Source: Carex sylvatica (lineage: Eukaryota > Streptophyta > Magnoliopsida > Poales > Cyperaceae). Taken from it: a stretch of DNA of 64,000 bases. The position numbers and the translations under genes were made by a program. This document shows positions 23,457 through 35,449 of the stretch, piece by piece; within the stretch, counting starts at the first letter, position 1; every line of letters starts with the position of its first letter. The DNA is taken from assembly GCA_964058845.1 (NCBI GenBank), contig CAXKVR010000094.1, forward strand, positions 62,001-126,000, written 5' to 3'. Under the pieces are notes generated by a model. That model ran no database searches, was not told the DNA's origin, and was given only the letters and a program-made list of their open reading frames with translations.

Positions 23457-25887
23457 AATAAATTTTGTATTTGTCTTATCCCAAAAGAAAAAAGAGCTAC
23501 ACAAATTAGAAAATTTAGACCAATAAGCCTAGTTAATTGTAGTTTTAAACTACTTTCTAAAGTTCTTACAAATAGATTAGAAAACATCATGTCTAGGCTC
23601 ATTGATGACAGCCAAGCTGCTTTTCTTAAAAATATGTATATTTTAGATAATGTGGTCCTTAGTCAAAAAATTATTCATTCGTGTCAGTTGTCAAAACAAC
23701 AAGGGGTAGTCATTAAAGTCGACTTTAAAAAAGTTTATGACAAGATTAATTGGGACTACCTCTTGGAAGTTTTACAAAGTAGAGGTTTTGGTCAAAACTT
23801 GGATTAATTGGATCCAAGCTTGCTTATATAGTTCACAATCTTGTGTTATAGTTAATGAAGAACTTACTAATTACTTTTATTGTAAACAAGGAGTGAGATA
23901 AGGTGATCCCATTGTCTCTTTTTCTGTATATTCTAGTTGCTGACACTTTGAGTAAAATATTCCACAAAGGTAATCAAGCCAATGTAATTCAAGGTTTAGG
24001 GCTGTAGTGTGTGAATAGCAAAGCTATCACCAATTGCCATTATGCGGATGACACCATCCTGTTTCTACAAGCTCAAGCAGAGATTGTAGAAGCAGCTTGG
24101 TGGACATTTGAAGCTTTATCTGGTATAAGAATGAATTTTGAAAAAACTGAAATGTATTCTCTTAATCTTACCTCTGCTAGTACTTTCGATCAAATTTTTC
24201 GTTGTAAATGGGGAACCTTCCCTATTCAGTACTTAGGCTTGCCACTTTCTGATGAAAAACTACACAACTCTGATTGAAACTTCCTCATAGATAAATTTAT
24301 TAATAGGTTGTAATATTGGAAAAGCCAGCTCCTGTCCAGTGGAGGAAGGGCTACACTTTTAAACTCAGTCCTGTCCTCCATACCACTATATACACTTTCC
24401 ATATTCCGAATTCCAAAAGAAGTGCTCAAGAAAATAAACTGTCTTAGACAATAATTTTTCTAGGAAGGGGCTAGTTCTTCCAAAAAGAAATATGCTTTAG
24501 TTAATTGGTACAAATTATGTTTAGCAAAAAGTATGGCGGTTTAGGTATTTTGGACCTTCATCTTATGAATATTTCCCTTTTGCTTAAGTGGTGGTGGAAG
24601 TTAAAGATCCTAGTTATCATAGTCGATGGAAAACCATAATTCTGTTTAAATATTATAGTAATCATAGCATACCTCTATCACCTTTTTGGTCTAGCATTAC
24701 CAAATTAGAACATATTGGTCAAATAAGCATCAGCTATGAACCTGGTATTCACACAAATGTGCTTTTTTGGCAAGACTTATGGTTAGATAACTGCACATTT
24801 GCCACTAGATTTCCTGTATTGTATAGAATATGTCTTGACCAAAATGTTACCCTAGCTGACATAATACATTCTCAAGGGTAATGTGTTAGATTTAAAGATG
24901 TTTTACTAGGAGTCATGCAACAAGAATGGGGTACCATCCTTCACCTAGTTAGCTGCATCTCTTTTACTCATTTGCATGACAAACTAACTTGGCGATGAAA
25001 AAATACAGGAGAGTATTCAGTCAAATCTTTATATCAACTACTCAATCATCCAGGTGTCATTCCACCCTACCTTTTGCTACGGTGAAACCTACCAATACCT
25101 CCAAAAATACAAATCTTTATGTGGTTACTTAGTGCTAATAAACTTCTGACAAAAACTCGATTAATTAGGAAAGGATGGAAATGGGACCCCACATGTCATT
25201 TCTGCTCTAAAAGAGAAACTCGAAACCATTTATTTCTAAAATGCCCATTGCTTCAACATGTATGGTTTTGGTTGGGATGGAGCCAAGTCCATATGACAGC
25301 ATGGTCTACCTGTACAAACATTGTCAATTTTGCAATCACTTTATCACCAGATGACCCGCTAGCATTTTTGATAGTCTATAGTGCCGTATGTTGGACTATT
25401 TGGAACCATAGGAATGAGATCTGCTTTATCAACAAACCCAAAAAATTAGCTCAAAATATTCTTCTCTTAGGTTGCATTTGGATGAGGCAAATAATAGTGC
25501 TAACTCGGGTTAGCTACTATTCCGAACCACTATTTTACGTTTGGATGTGTTTGTGTTAGCAAAAAGGGACTATTATTTATTTGTCTTTAGTGGGTTAGCA
25601 TGCTATTCTACTAGCTCAACTAAAAGTTGGGTTAGCTCACCATCTCAAATTTGAGTTAGCTCACTATTCTCACTAACTCAAGTCTTCATCCAAACACACC
25701 CTTAATAATTTCTCTTGTTTTGTATTGGACAGTATCAGCTTCAAAGGAACTCAAAGACAGTACAGCACTGTGGCTACCAGACGACCTTGATGCGATTCCT
25801 CTCCAAACACTGGAGCCAGATGACTTGCCAGCCGACAATTCTATGATACTCTACTTGCCAGGTCCTGAGACCTTCAACAGAGAATGA
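23457..25887 (+). pseudogene. LINE ORF2 remnant: reverse transcriptase and zinc-binding C-terminus
   Basis: Translation starts at CLIPK...FRPISLVN (RT palm entry), then DDSQAAFLKN, VVIKVDFKKVYDKINWDYLL, a frameshift near 23800, a degenerate GVR*GDP box, and an intact catalytic HYADDTILF near 24045. Then come PIQYLGLPLS, the thumb region, and the zf-RVT region WKWDPTCHFCSKRETRNHLF followed by FLKCPLLQHVW (25170-25265). Several stops and frameshifts make it inactive. The last frame runs into the nested MITE at 25470 and resumes in the same frame right after the second TTA, remaining open to a TGA at 25885-25887. The MITE therefore landed in the ORF. Confidence 0.85.
25470..25701. mobile_element. 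Tourist/PIF-Harbinger-like MITE nested in LINE A
   Basis: A 232-bp element whose ends are GGTTGCATTTGGATGA and, at the right, the inverse of GGGTGTGTTTGGATGA. TTA lies at both sides (25467-25469 and 25702-25704), the 3-bp duplication of the PIF/Harbinger group. The interior is full of short GGGTTAGC/GCTAAC-type inverted words. No transposase. Confidence 0.88.
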
Positions 25888-26169
25888 TCACTTTGAAGAT
25901 GAATACCCAATTACATAATTTTGCTTCTCATAGTTTCCATAGCCCAAAATACAAAGGCTTAGATTTCCCTTTATCAGTGTTTCTAGAAGTTTTCAATCTC
26001 TCTTTTGTTGTTTTGAATGTTATCCGTGCTTACATGTGTGTGGCACAGTTGTGTTTGGTCCTATTGGGAGACAGTTCCTAAAACTGCAGCATGTAACTTA
26101 ACCTTTTTGTTTCATTAATATGAAACAGGCTTAACGCCTTTTATCCAAAAAAAAATCAAGCATTCAAAT

Positions 26170-26470
26170 GTGAGAGTTTTTTTAGTTAATTTTAATACAA
26201 TTATTATTATTTTTTAACTGTCTAAATTGGTACTAAAATAATTCTGAAAATTATAAATTTTGCATGTTACTGCATCACATATAAACTAGATTGACTTGAA
26301 CGGTTTGAATTCTTTGTTTAAAATCTATCTGATCAGTTATGGAATTGGTGGCACATACGACCAATATATCGGTAGCCGGACTATTATGAACTATCGTAAA
26401 CCCGAGGTTGGAATTAATCACGTCTTAAATCAAAATTCTGATTCAGGGTACGATAATCCTACTTGCATTT
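26170..26470. other. Continuation of the split pre-LINE sequence
   Basis: AT-rich, no gene. Contains GATTGACTTGAACGGTTTGAA, related to blocks near 26536, 41450 and 55530, so it is probably a relic of a dispersed inverted-repeat family. Confidence 0.4.
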
Positions 26471-26477
26471 TTTTAGT

Positions 26478-26878
26478 AGAACTAGGGTGTTTCTAATTAA
26501 GTTCACCAAGATTCATTGTGAACTCAACTCTAAAATCTATCAGATTGACTTTAATTGACGAATCCGAATCGTTGAAACAACTAGTGATGCGTCTACATGC
26601 CCAAAAAAAAAACTTTTGATTTTGTTTAGTATAAAGCCAAGCGTCAAAATTAGAAGGTTTATAAATTAATTTTAATGCATTCATTTTTTGAACGTTTTTT
26701 TTACTACTTGGCTCTATACAAAATTAATTCGAAAATTTAAAATTATTGCATGAAGGTGCATCACTCGTAAGGTAGACGGATTTCAACGATTTGGATTTGT
26801 TTTTTAAAGTCAATCCGATATATTTTAGAGTTGAATTCACAATAAAACTTGATATACTTAGAAGCATCCTAGTTCGAC
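26478..26878. mobile_element. Inverted-repeat MITE, family B second copy
   Basis: Shares with the element at 3077 the terminal AGTAGAACTAGGGTGTT, the central AAATTAATTTTAATGCATTC-TTTTTTGAA block and the GACGAAT...CG-TTGAAAC block. The right end CCTAGTTCGACTC mirrors the left. No clean target duplication is visible, so the exact ends are approximate. Confidence 0.7.
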
Positions 26879-27905
26879 TCACAATTTGTGGCATTTATAG
26901 TGTTAGCTCCTCAACTTTGGGATCCAAATGTGATAGATTTTACCACTAGAGATGATAATATAGCATGAAGGGTCAAGTTCAGATTTTGTTTAATATGTCT
27001 TATATATGATTATTGTCGGATTTTGTATTGATTCATATTAGGTCTATTAGTGCGGTTAATAAAACGAAATCTGGAAGCTAGACTTTTACATTTCTTCATA
27101 AAAGAAGAGTAGTATATTAAATTAGAAGTAGATAATTATTTACTTCTGAATTATTCTTGATCATTAGTTATAAAGAGTTATTGTAATTATTTATGAACTC
27201 ATGCTTGATGTTATTGTTATCCCATAGGTCATAAAGTTTCGAAATTCCTGCAAGTTGATCTAAATTGGCTGAGGTGGCATTTATTTTATTTTATTTTGCA
27301 AACAAGCCCTTATGGAATTTAATTTTTACTTCAAATTAAAGCAAGTACTATGAAGTGAATCTACAATGACCTACTGTTATAAAATTGAAGTTAGAGACGA
27401 AGTTGGCCATTAATTAGAGGACTCCGCTTATACAAAAGATAATATTGTAGTTCAATTTAGTTAATTTTTATTTGATAGGTACATGGATTTATTGTAAAAT
27501 AAAAGATGGTGAATGATTTTTTTTTTTTAATGAAATTTACTATTCAACTAAACTTATAGTTTTGCAGTCTAATTCGTTTGTCGAAATACCATCCTCAAAC
27601 TAGACCGAGCAATTCATCCTAATGTATGCGATCACTTAGTTGTATTGTATCCAATCGAACTCTTGCTGCTGATAGGAAACTGGCTTTAAAAAGCAATGTT
27701 AAATTGTTAATGTCAAAATCACCAATTTTAAAATAATTTGTATTCTCTATAATTAATTATAAATGTGAACAAATATAAAAAATATTTTAATTTCTCGTTA
27801 GAACAAGATCACTAATTACATCACATGTATATGTATGTGTTGCCCTGCTGTATCCCACTTGTTGAAGTAATAGAGAAGAATAAGAGTTCATTGCAACACC
27901 AGTTT
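26879..27905. other. Intergenic, no gene seen
   Basis: AT-rich sequence with no recognisable frame or structured repeat. Confidence 0.4.
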
Positions 27906-27909
27906 GCCC

Positions 27910-28135
27910 ACACTACAAATAAATGTTAACATTCTATGCGGTTTAGGGAAAAAATAATTGACATAGAAACTCCATTTTATTCTAACATTCTCCGCAGTTT
28001 TGAAAACAATTGCATAGTAACACCACTTGATTCTGCAAAAGAAAAGGTTGTTGAAATCTTGCAACACTACTTTACCCGCACCACAAATCAGTTGTTATAG
28101 CATCTTGCTAAACTACGGATAACATACACCACTTG
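27910..28135. mobile_element. CACTA-like end fragment
   Basis: CACTACAAATAAATGTTAAC at 27911 resembles the CACTACAA terminus of plant CACTA transposons. Behind it are subterminal words repeated in diverged form (AACATTCTATGCGGTTT and AACATTCTCCGCAGTTT; CACTACTTTACCCGCACCAC). No opposite terminus or transposase was found, so this is a fragment at best. Confidence 0.35.
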
Positions 28136-28349
28136 AGGAGGTGGCCTTGAGAATTTTTTTCACACTTAATGAACTTTGAGCAAAACTTGGTATACATATT
28201 TTTTTGTTGTAGATGGGCCCTCGAGAGAGGAAGAAAAGAAAACAGAACCACGTAAGGACAAATTATTAATATAATTCAACTGGAGAGGATTAATTTGTTG
28301 AAGTTTCCAAGTTATATTCATTCCAAAAAAAGAAAAAGAAAATTACATT

Positions 28350-28530
28350 TCTATCAATTTTTGCAACCGGGAGGTCCTCCATAATAGAAATTATTGTGTC
28401 TTGCCTGAGGCAATTGAAAACCATCTGTTGAGAAGCAATCATATCTGTAAGTTCTTCTACTTTGAAATCTGAAGCATCTGAAGAAGGTTTTAAAGGATAA
28501 CCGAAGTGATCATAGATTTTAGGAAAAATT
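28350..28530 (-). pseudogene. Neprosin last-exon fragment
   Basis: On the minus strand the sequence encodes KIYDHFGYPLKP, then FKVEELTD, and after a small frameshift (lost bases near 28440) YDCFSTDGFQLP and NNFYYGGPPGC followed by a stop. It corresponds to the C-terminal third of the last exon of the neprosin gene at 15993-17960. Upstream exons are absent, so it is a dead fragment. Confidence 0.75.
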
Positions 28531-29344
28531 GGTTATTTGTCACTTCAAAACTTTATTAATTTGTAGAAATGTTATCGTGAAATTTGACATTATAAAAATG
28601 TCACTCCAAACTTTATTAATTTGTAATTTTGTCACTCCAAATAATTAATGACTAAAATACTCTCCCTTCTTCTTTAGCCTTCTCTTTTTCTCCTGTCATG
28701 ATGAAAGGCCGATTCTTGTGTGTATGTTGTTTACAGCATTAGTGTTTTTATCCATACCTTACGCGTTTCACTGTTCTATGAAGAAATGCATAGTTGAGCA
28801 AATGGGTAATAAATGCAACAATTACTTGGTCTACTCTTCCTATAGTGAAATATATATTTCAAATATCAGGTACGAAATAAACAGCTAACAAAGACAACCA
28901 AGATGAATACAAATTAGAACTAATGTGCTGCATTAAATCAAGCCAAAAGAAATAGTGCTTAATTTTCTAACATGTGAATTATCTGTTTGATTCAAATTAA
29001 TAATATAAAATTCATCACTCCAAATTTTAATTCAATCTAATTGGAAATGCACAAAAAAATTAATTTTTGAATTGAATATCGGTCCTACAATTATATAATA
29101 TGTTTTCTTTTGATTAAATACATCTATTTTATATGTAGAAATTCAAATTTAGTTAAAAACATACTCACCACACAGACTGCTACATGATTTGTCACAATTA
29201 TAGTTAAATGAAATCTTTGATTCCTGCAATTAAATTATTTCATTATTTCTATGTTTCCTCCGTTTCATTTCTCATCTTCCTCTATAGTTTATACAATTAA
29301 AATGAAAACAATCATATCTTTCTGAATTTTATTTAGAACTATAT
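28531..29344. other. Spacer with short direct repeats
   Basis: ACTTTATTAATTTGTA with GTCACTCCAAA or GTCACTTCAAA words recurs within 28530-28650. Otherwise AT-rich with no gene. Confidence 0.4.
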
Positions 29345-30178
29345 CTTTACATATCATTTATCCTCTAAATCATTTAATGACATGTCTTATTTGTAGAGAA
29401 AATTAGATATTAAATCGCAATGATACTTCAATTTTTTTTCATGTTATATTTGATCTTTTTTATTTTTATTTTATTTGTTGTTGTTTCTTTTATTATTATT
29501 TATTATTTGAATTTCTGTTTTTTTATTTGTGTCTTTTATTTTCATTTAAATATATTTTTTTCTTAATTTTATCAATGTTAAACAAAAATGTCTCTTCATA
29601 TTCTATTCAATCTTATAATATATTCTCGTTGCAATGCGTGTGTATGATATTAGTAAAATATAATATGTACAATAAAGAGAAAACGATTAGCAGAGTGCAA
29701 AATTAGTACATTACTCTTTAGGCAGAGACAGAAATGCATGAGCATGGTAAACGGAATAAAATAAAATATAAAACGACATGTTTCTTTACGTTTCATTTTT
29801 TCTCTAAATCGTTTAAAATAACATGTTTTATTTGTAAAGAAAATTAGATATTAAATCACAATGATACTTTAACAATTTTTTTTTCATTTGTTGTTGTTTC
29901 TTTTATTATTATTATTTATTATTTGAATTTCTGTTTTTTTATTTGCATTTTTTTTTCATTTAAATATATATATTTTTTAATTTTGTCTGAATATCAAATA
30001 AAAATATCTCTTCAAATTCTATTCAATTTTATAATATATTCTCGTCCAATGCGTGTGATACTAGTAAAATATAATATGTACGATAAAGAGGAAACGATTA
30101 GCAGAGTGCAAAATTAGTACATTACTCTTTAGGCAGAGACAGAACTGCATGAGCATGGTAAACGGAATAAAATAAAAT
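29345..30178. repeat. Two-copy tandem duplication (about 411-437 bp) abutting the tRNA gene
   Basis: Two diverged copies in tandem: AAATTAGATATTAAATC followed by ATGATACTT near 29400 and 29840, and AAACGATTAGCAGAGTGC at 29681 and 30092 (spacing 411). The second copy ends within a few bases of the 3' end of tRNA-Arg at 30185. Both copies share GGAATAAAATAAAATAT at their right end. No coding content is recognised. Confidence 0.8.
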
Positions 30179-30184
30179 ATATTC

Positions 30185-30257
30185 CGACTCCGCTGGGGAT
30201 CGAACCCAGAATCTCTGGTTCCGTAGACCAGCGCCTTATCCATTGGGCCACGGAGTC
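30185..30257 (-). tRNA. tRNA-Arg (anticodon ACG)
   Basis: A 73-base cloverleaf. The acceptor stem GACTCCG/CGGAGTC carries discriminator G. The anticodon stem CTGGT/ACCAG closes the loop CTACGGA, so the anticodon is ACG, read as inosine-CG for CGN arginine codons. The internal A box (TGGCCCAATGG) and B box (GGTTCGATCC) are intact, and there is no intron. On the minus strand CAA directly precedes the gene, a TATATTAAAA-like stretch lies about 30 bases upstream, and TTTTATTTTATT follows it as a pol III terminator. All are typical of active plant tRNA genes. Confidence 0.96.
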
Positions 30258-30380
30258 TTGTTATGTAATTTAGAAGAGTTTTAATATATAAATTATTGTT
30301 TCCCTACACAAGTTGCCCATGCTCCTTGCCAGTTTGAGTCGAGACGAGACAAACGCTCGACCTTCTTCCGAGTTCCATAT

Positions 30381-33300
30381 ATGGAAACGATAGGAAATAA
30401 GCGCCGCCGTCCCCTTTCCGAGGAGGAGGAGGACGACGAGGGTTCCCGACGCCCTTCAGAGTACCATGCTTCCTTCTATTGCCTGAAACCCTCTTATGTT
30501 TTCTCCAGTTTTTGCCCAACTAACACTTCACCTTTTTTCTTTCTCCAGGCAACGAAAGGTTCGATTTCCCAAGGGGAGGAAGATAAAGGAGGCATTTACG
30601 TCCAAAAGTGATGAACAAGGCTGTTCTATCAAACCTGACAAGGCCGCAGAGCTGCGAGCCAAGCGTCGCAAGCAGGACCGCAGTGTGGTAGTTCCAGAAG
30701 AGGAGGTTCAGGTTCAGATTGACATCTCCAAGGCCGAGATCCGTTATGAGGTTAAGCTCCTGTTCGATTCTTCATTTATCAGTATCTATTAATGTCAAGT
30801 CTTACTGCTCTTGTGATTATCTGGTGAGTTACATGATATGATCTTTGACAGGAAGATTTTAACTTTGTGGAAGATGGAATCGAGATAGAACCATTCAATT
30901 TGAATAAGGAGAGGGAGGAGGGGTATTTTGATGAAAACGGAAATTTTGTTGAATATGCAAGAGGAAATGAAATGAAGGTAATTTTAATTGTTTTCTCTGA
31001 GCTTTAGCAAATATGAGAATGAAGTTTGGGTTTTCAATTTGCGTTTCTTCCAGTGAAGCAAAATGAGAATGAAGTTGAAGCAAAATGGCAATGTTTTGGT
31101 TTGTTTGGTTTGGCTTGTCGTGGTACAGTGCTGATAATAGGGATGACCTGGTACCAAGCATATTATAATGGTAGATCTTGATCTGTTTGTTATCGTAATA
31201 CAGGATGCTTGGTTGGACAGTGCCGAGGTAGATACAAAATTTGCTGCAAAATTGAAGGCAAAGGCAAAAGATGAAGAGGAGGAATTTCAAGACCTTACAT
31301 CAGATGATGTTGGGAAGATTAAAAGAATTATAGCTGATATACTGCAACCAGGTGAAACGGTATGGTCCTTTCAGTATTTTGTTTTCTTAAAAATGGTACT
31401 ACATCAGAACTATTGCAAGAAATAATGATTTTCTGACTTGTTCAAATTACATTGATAATTTACTGAATGCATGGATTACACCCAACATTTAAAATTATTG
31501 TCCATATCACTCAAACATTGAATAGAAGTTTAGGTAAACTGTGAGTTGACCAAGTTGACCTCAAAAAGAGGAAATATGGCTACAGAATTTTGTTCACCAT
31601 AGCTGAAACCTAGCATCATATCACTTGGTTTGTTCAATATGCTTCAGTTAATACGAAAGAACAATTTTTAGGAACATGGCCAAAAAATTGCCAGTATGCA
31701 TTTAGCGATGACTTGTAAGAATAAATATTTAAAAGAATATTGAGAAAGTAATCTTGCTAGTTGTGTAAATATTTTATTGTGGTGGATTAGTAATGTATAT
31801 TAGAATATCATCTGAACTAAAATTTAGTAATTTCTGTGCATTACAGATTATCCAAGCTCTAAAAAGGCTAAAAGGTACAACTGATAACAAAACAAAGATG
31901 TCAGAAGAAACAAAAGAAATATTTGATCAATTGACAGAATCAGCCATGAAACTGATGGAGAATGGAGAATACAGTTAAGCATGACAGTCTTTTGCTTTTA
32001 ATTTTTTAATATGCTTATCTATATCATGCATTTAATTCAAGTGCCCCATCTTCAGACTTGCTTAAGGAATAAATTGTATTTTCTTATGATAGATGTTTAC
32101 CATGAAGAAAAAGAGACTTTTGAACGGGAGGCAGGTCAGTTTTCATATATTCTCAAATTTAGAAATGGGAGTATGGGATGTATGAGTGGGTTCTTTTGGC
32201 AGGCAAACCACAGAAATTAATTTTAATTATTTGCAAGTTGCACCATAGATATTGTGGGTTTAAAACTAGCAGCATCTCCACCAGATATCTTTTTCCTGGA
32301 TTATTTGCTAATAACTTGCAAAATTGTCCAACGATAGTATCACTTAATTGCCCCTAATTGTTTTATAAACTTAACCAAATAATTTTATAACTAGTTTTAT
32401 AAACTTAGGCTTACTCAAAATTGTCATGACTTGTTATCTTCTTATGCTGTGATTTTATCATGCTTATTCTAAACTGGATACAGATTTGAACTAATTTTCT
32501 TGTTTTCAATACTTCTCATGTTTCACTTTTGGTCAACTGAGCAAAAAGGAAGCTCATCTGCTTCCCAACTCATTTACTATTGGGTGCTATTTTCAGATAA
32601 TATTTATTTTCAACAAACACTCCTTTTTTAATCACTGCAGAAGGATACGAACGGTTGGCTCGTGCACGAGGAGGTGCATCAGGCAGTGGCACAGAAGATA
32701 TATTTGCTGAAGAGGGTGATACTGAAAGAAATGGGTCATCCATCTGGGGTCTGTCAGCCTCCACTGCATCTGCCGTTCCTCTATCTTCTGTCAATGATGA
32801 TGGGGAGCTTGATATGTTTGGGGACGAAGATGAAAATACTGATCCGAGTAAAGCCCAAACTGGTACGAAATGAGCACATCTATTTTTCTTGATTTGTCTG
32901 GTTTGACGATGTGGCATACTTCATGTGCTATACTGATGAATTAATGACAACTTGTAAATTACATTTGGCTAATTGGCTCTTTAATTTTGATCAATTTGGC
33001 ATCTATACAGAGTACAGACAATGCAGTGGCGAATGGCTGTTCCACTATGTAGTGGAACTTAATTTTTTGAACCCATATAATAATGAACATATTTATAATC
33101 AGACATATGTTTTGAACAAAGCAATAGTGTTGTTGCATATTCCCATGCATTGGATTGGTCATAGCACTGATTCACTTGTTGCGTTGTAGTTATCATTTTA
33201 TTGAAATTAACATGTTTTTGTGTCTAATGCAGAAAGTGCTGAAGGATCAGCAGACTCAAATTATGTTTACGATCCGTCATCTGGGTAGGGTCGTAACTAG

Positions 33301-33840
33301 TCCATTGTTTTATGTACTGTGTCTTTATCATTTAAAATGCTTGCTAATCCCAGCAACAGTTCTTTTATTTGGCATGATTGAGTTTTTGGTTGTGCATATG
33401 TAGATATTATTACAGCAGCAGTCTGGGCTATTACTTTGATGCTGCTTCCGGGTTTTATTGCTGTGCTTCAACTGGGATATGGTAATTTTACATTTCTTTG
33501 TCTTTATATTTATATATTTCCATCCTTCTTTTCATGTACTGACTGTTCCTTCTAATTGCTAAAGCTACTGGGTAACTGTTTATTCTTTCATCATCATCTT
33601 TGAGCATTGGTATAAATTATTCTGTTGTCATCATCTTCATCATTATTACTACTGCTATGACTGCTTGTTATTATAAATGTTTATTTATTTTGGATTGGGG
33701 GGAGAATTTTGTGCTCCTCCATTTCTCATCTCTAAATAAAACACCATGCATTTTCTTTAACTCGTAGGTACTCATTTGATGAACAAACTGGCACATACAA
33801 AGAAGTTGAGTCTGCTACTGCTCCATCAGGCGAAAGCTAA
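30381..33840 (+). CDS. LIN1/CD2BP2-like U5 snRNP-associated protein with C-terminal OCRE-like repeats (10 exons)
   Basis: Exons: 30381-30460, 30549-30750, 30852-30977, 31204-31359, 31847-31973, 32093-32134, 32641-32862, 33233-33284, 33404-33481 and 33768-33840. All have GT-AG junctions and the phases agree, giving 385 residues. The N-terminus is charged with a basic RKVRFPKGRK motif, as in CD2BP2/Lin1. The conserved core follows (EIEPFNLNKEREEGYFDENG, then DAWLD; residues about 105-140), then an acidic linker and the helical ILQPGETIIQALKRLKG. The family works in U5/tri-snRNP assembly in the nucleus. Human CD2BP2 ends in a GYF domain. No GYF signature is seen here; residues about 328-375 are aromatic octads (YVYDPSSG, YYYSSSLG, YYFDAASG, then FYCCASTG and IWYSFDEQTG), an OCRE-type repeat known from splicing factors. 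The ATG is the first in frame, 123 bases from the tRNA gene. Confidence 0.9.
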
Positions 33841-35230
33841 AAACTTTTGTATTATTTCACTTGGAGGTCTTAGTGAAATCAGGTGTCAGCTAAACTTTGT
33901 TTATCACTTGAACAACAGGACTCGATGTAATGTTCATAATTAAAGGCTGTAGTTTAGATATCTGATTATGTGCTCATAACTGGTTTGTAAATTAAAAGTG
34001 AAGAAAGGTTTGTTGTTTTTAGTGAAGAGATCGTTTTGAGAGTAGATTTCTTCGGCCACTGAAGTCCATGTCACAACTAGATTATTGGATTTTGGTAGAC
34101 CCTGTGACCACCGAATTCTTTTGATTTTTTCAGTCTTAGTCATTTTGTCCAAACTCTTATGAATTGCTAACTACTGTCGGAACTGCAAGATCGTTGTTGA
34201 ACAGTATATATTGTCTTTTTTTATTTTTTATTATGTGATGTTTAGTTGAAAAGTTATTGCATAGTCAGTTAGACGCAGTCTACCATTATTTGGTCAAAAG
34301 TCAATTTACGTTAATTATTTAGATGTCAATATAATGAATCTGTCTTATTTGCGAGGGTAAAAGTAACACTGTCCATATCTAGCAATACTTTTGAAAATAA
34401 CAATTTTTCTCGGTAATAGTTATTTTTTACCTTTGGAAATAAAACAGATTCTTGTCGACCTTATTCCACAAAAAAAAAGAATAAGGTTGAATCAATCGCG
34501 CTCGAGCGTCAGTCAAAATAAAGATAATACCAGAAATAATATTGCTATGGTTAATTACTACTTTTTGTATAAATTGATCTCCATATTACTTCATCTTTAT
34601 TTTCACCTTCTCCCTTGTTTGTTTTCAATGAAAACCTTCAGTAACTTTACGGCCTTTCAATTTTAGTTTTCTATATCGTAAAAATTACAAAGATGAAAAT
34701 AGGTTCATAGTTTTTAAAAACTATGAAAATAGGTTCTGTGCATTTCATTATATTTTAGCTAAATAATTTTATTATCATATAAAAATTTGCTTTACTTAAT
34801 AAAATCCATAAACATGCAAAACCTAATCCGACCGCTTAGAAATGAATAGATTGATTGTCTTTTAACTTTGATTAGTTAGTAGTTAACTGAAATAGGGCTC
34901 ATATACAAGTTAGTGGTGTTAATTGAATTTAACGGTCAGAAGGCTAGATGTCACAAATTGAAAGTTTTTTTTTGAAATAATTGGTAGAGGCTACCAAAGT
35001 TTACATCCTCAATCACAATCTACACTGATGAGATAATCAAAATCTATCTACCGGTATCTAATTCTTGTCTCTAACCGATTCCTTCTCTCACCCCCGCCCA
35101 ATTACAATGTTTAAACCACAAATTAGTTTCTTCTATAATGGAGTCAGCCACCAAAATTGAAAGTTTGAAAGGATAATTGTTGTCGAGAGGTGATTGTCAT
35201 AACTAAAAAGTTTGGGAGGTGGTGGACGTA
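33841..35230. other. 3' flank of the LIN1-like gene and spacer
   Basis: Contains the presumed 3' UTR, with AATTAAA near 33938. Past about 34200 it is AT-rich with no gene recognised. Confidence 0.4.
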
Positions 35231-35449
35231 TGTGGGACATTTTTTTTTTTTGAAAGATAGCCGAGCAGTGGCTGCCAGGTTATGTATTTATAATAGGGTT
35301 CCAACAAACAGCTTACACCATGCATCCAGTATTTCATCGTGCCTCACACTAGCACCATATGCATTCTCAGAAAAAGAACAGAGTTGCAACAAAAATATAA
35401 TTGCAACAAAAATCCAAAAAACTAAGAACTAAAAACAGAGATCCTTTGC

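Larger units (their letters stand above)
23456..26155 (+). mobile_element. 5'-truncated L1-type LINE (copy A) with 14-bp target duplication
   Basis: The direct repeat TCAAGCATTCAAAT lies at 23442-23455 and 26156-26169. The 3' end is a run of nine A (26147-26155). The element is cut off at its 5' end inside the reverse transcriptase and has no ORF1 or endonuclease. It carries a nested MITE at 25470-25701. Confidence 0.9.

Noticed and set aside
30895..31290. 131-codon minus-strand frame in the LIN1-like gene
   Set aside because: Antisense of exons 3 and 4 and the intron between them.
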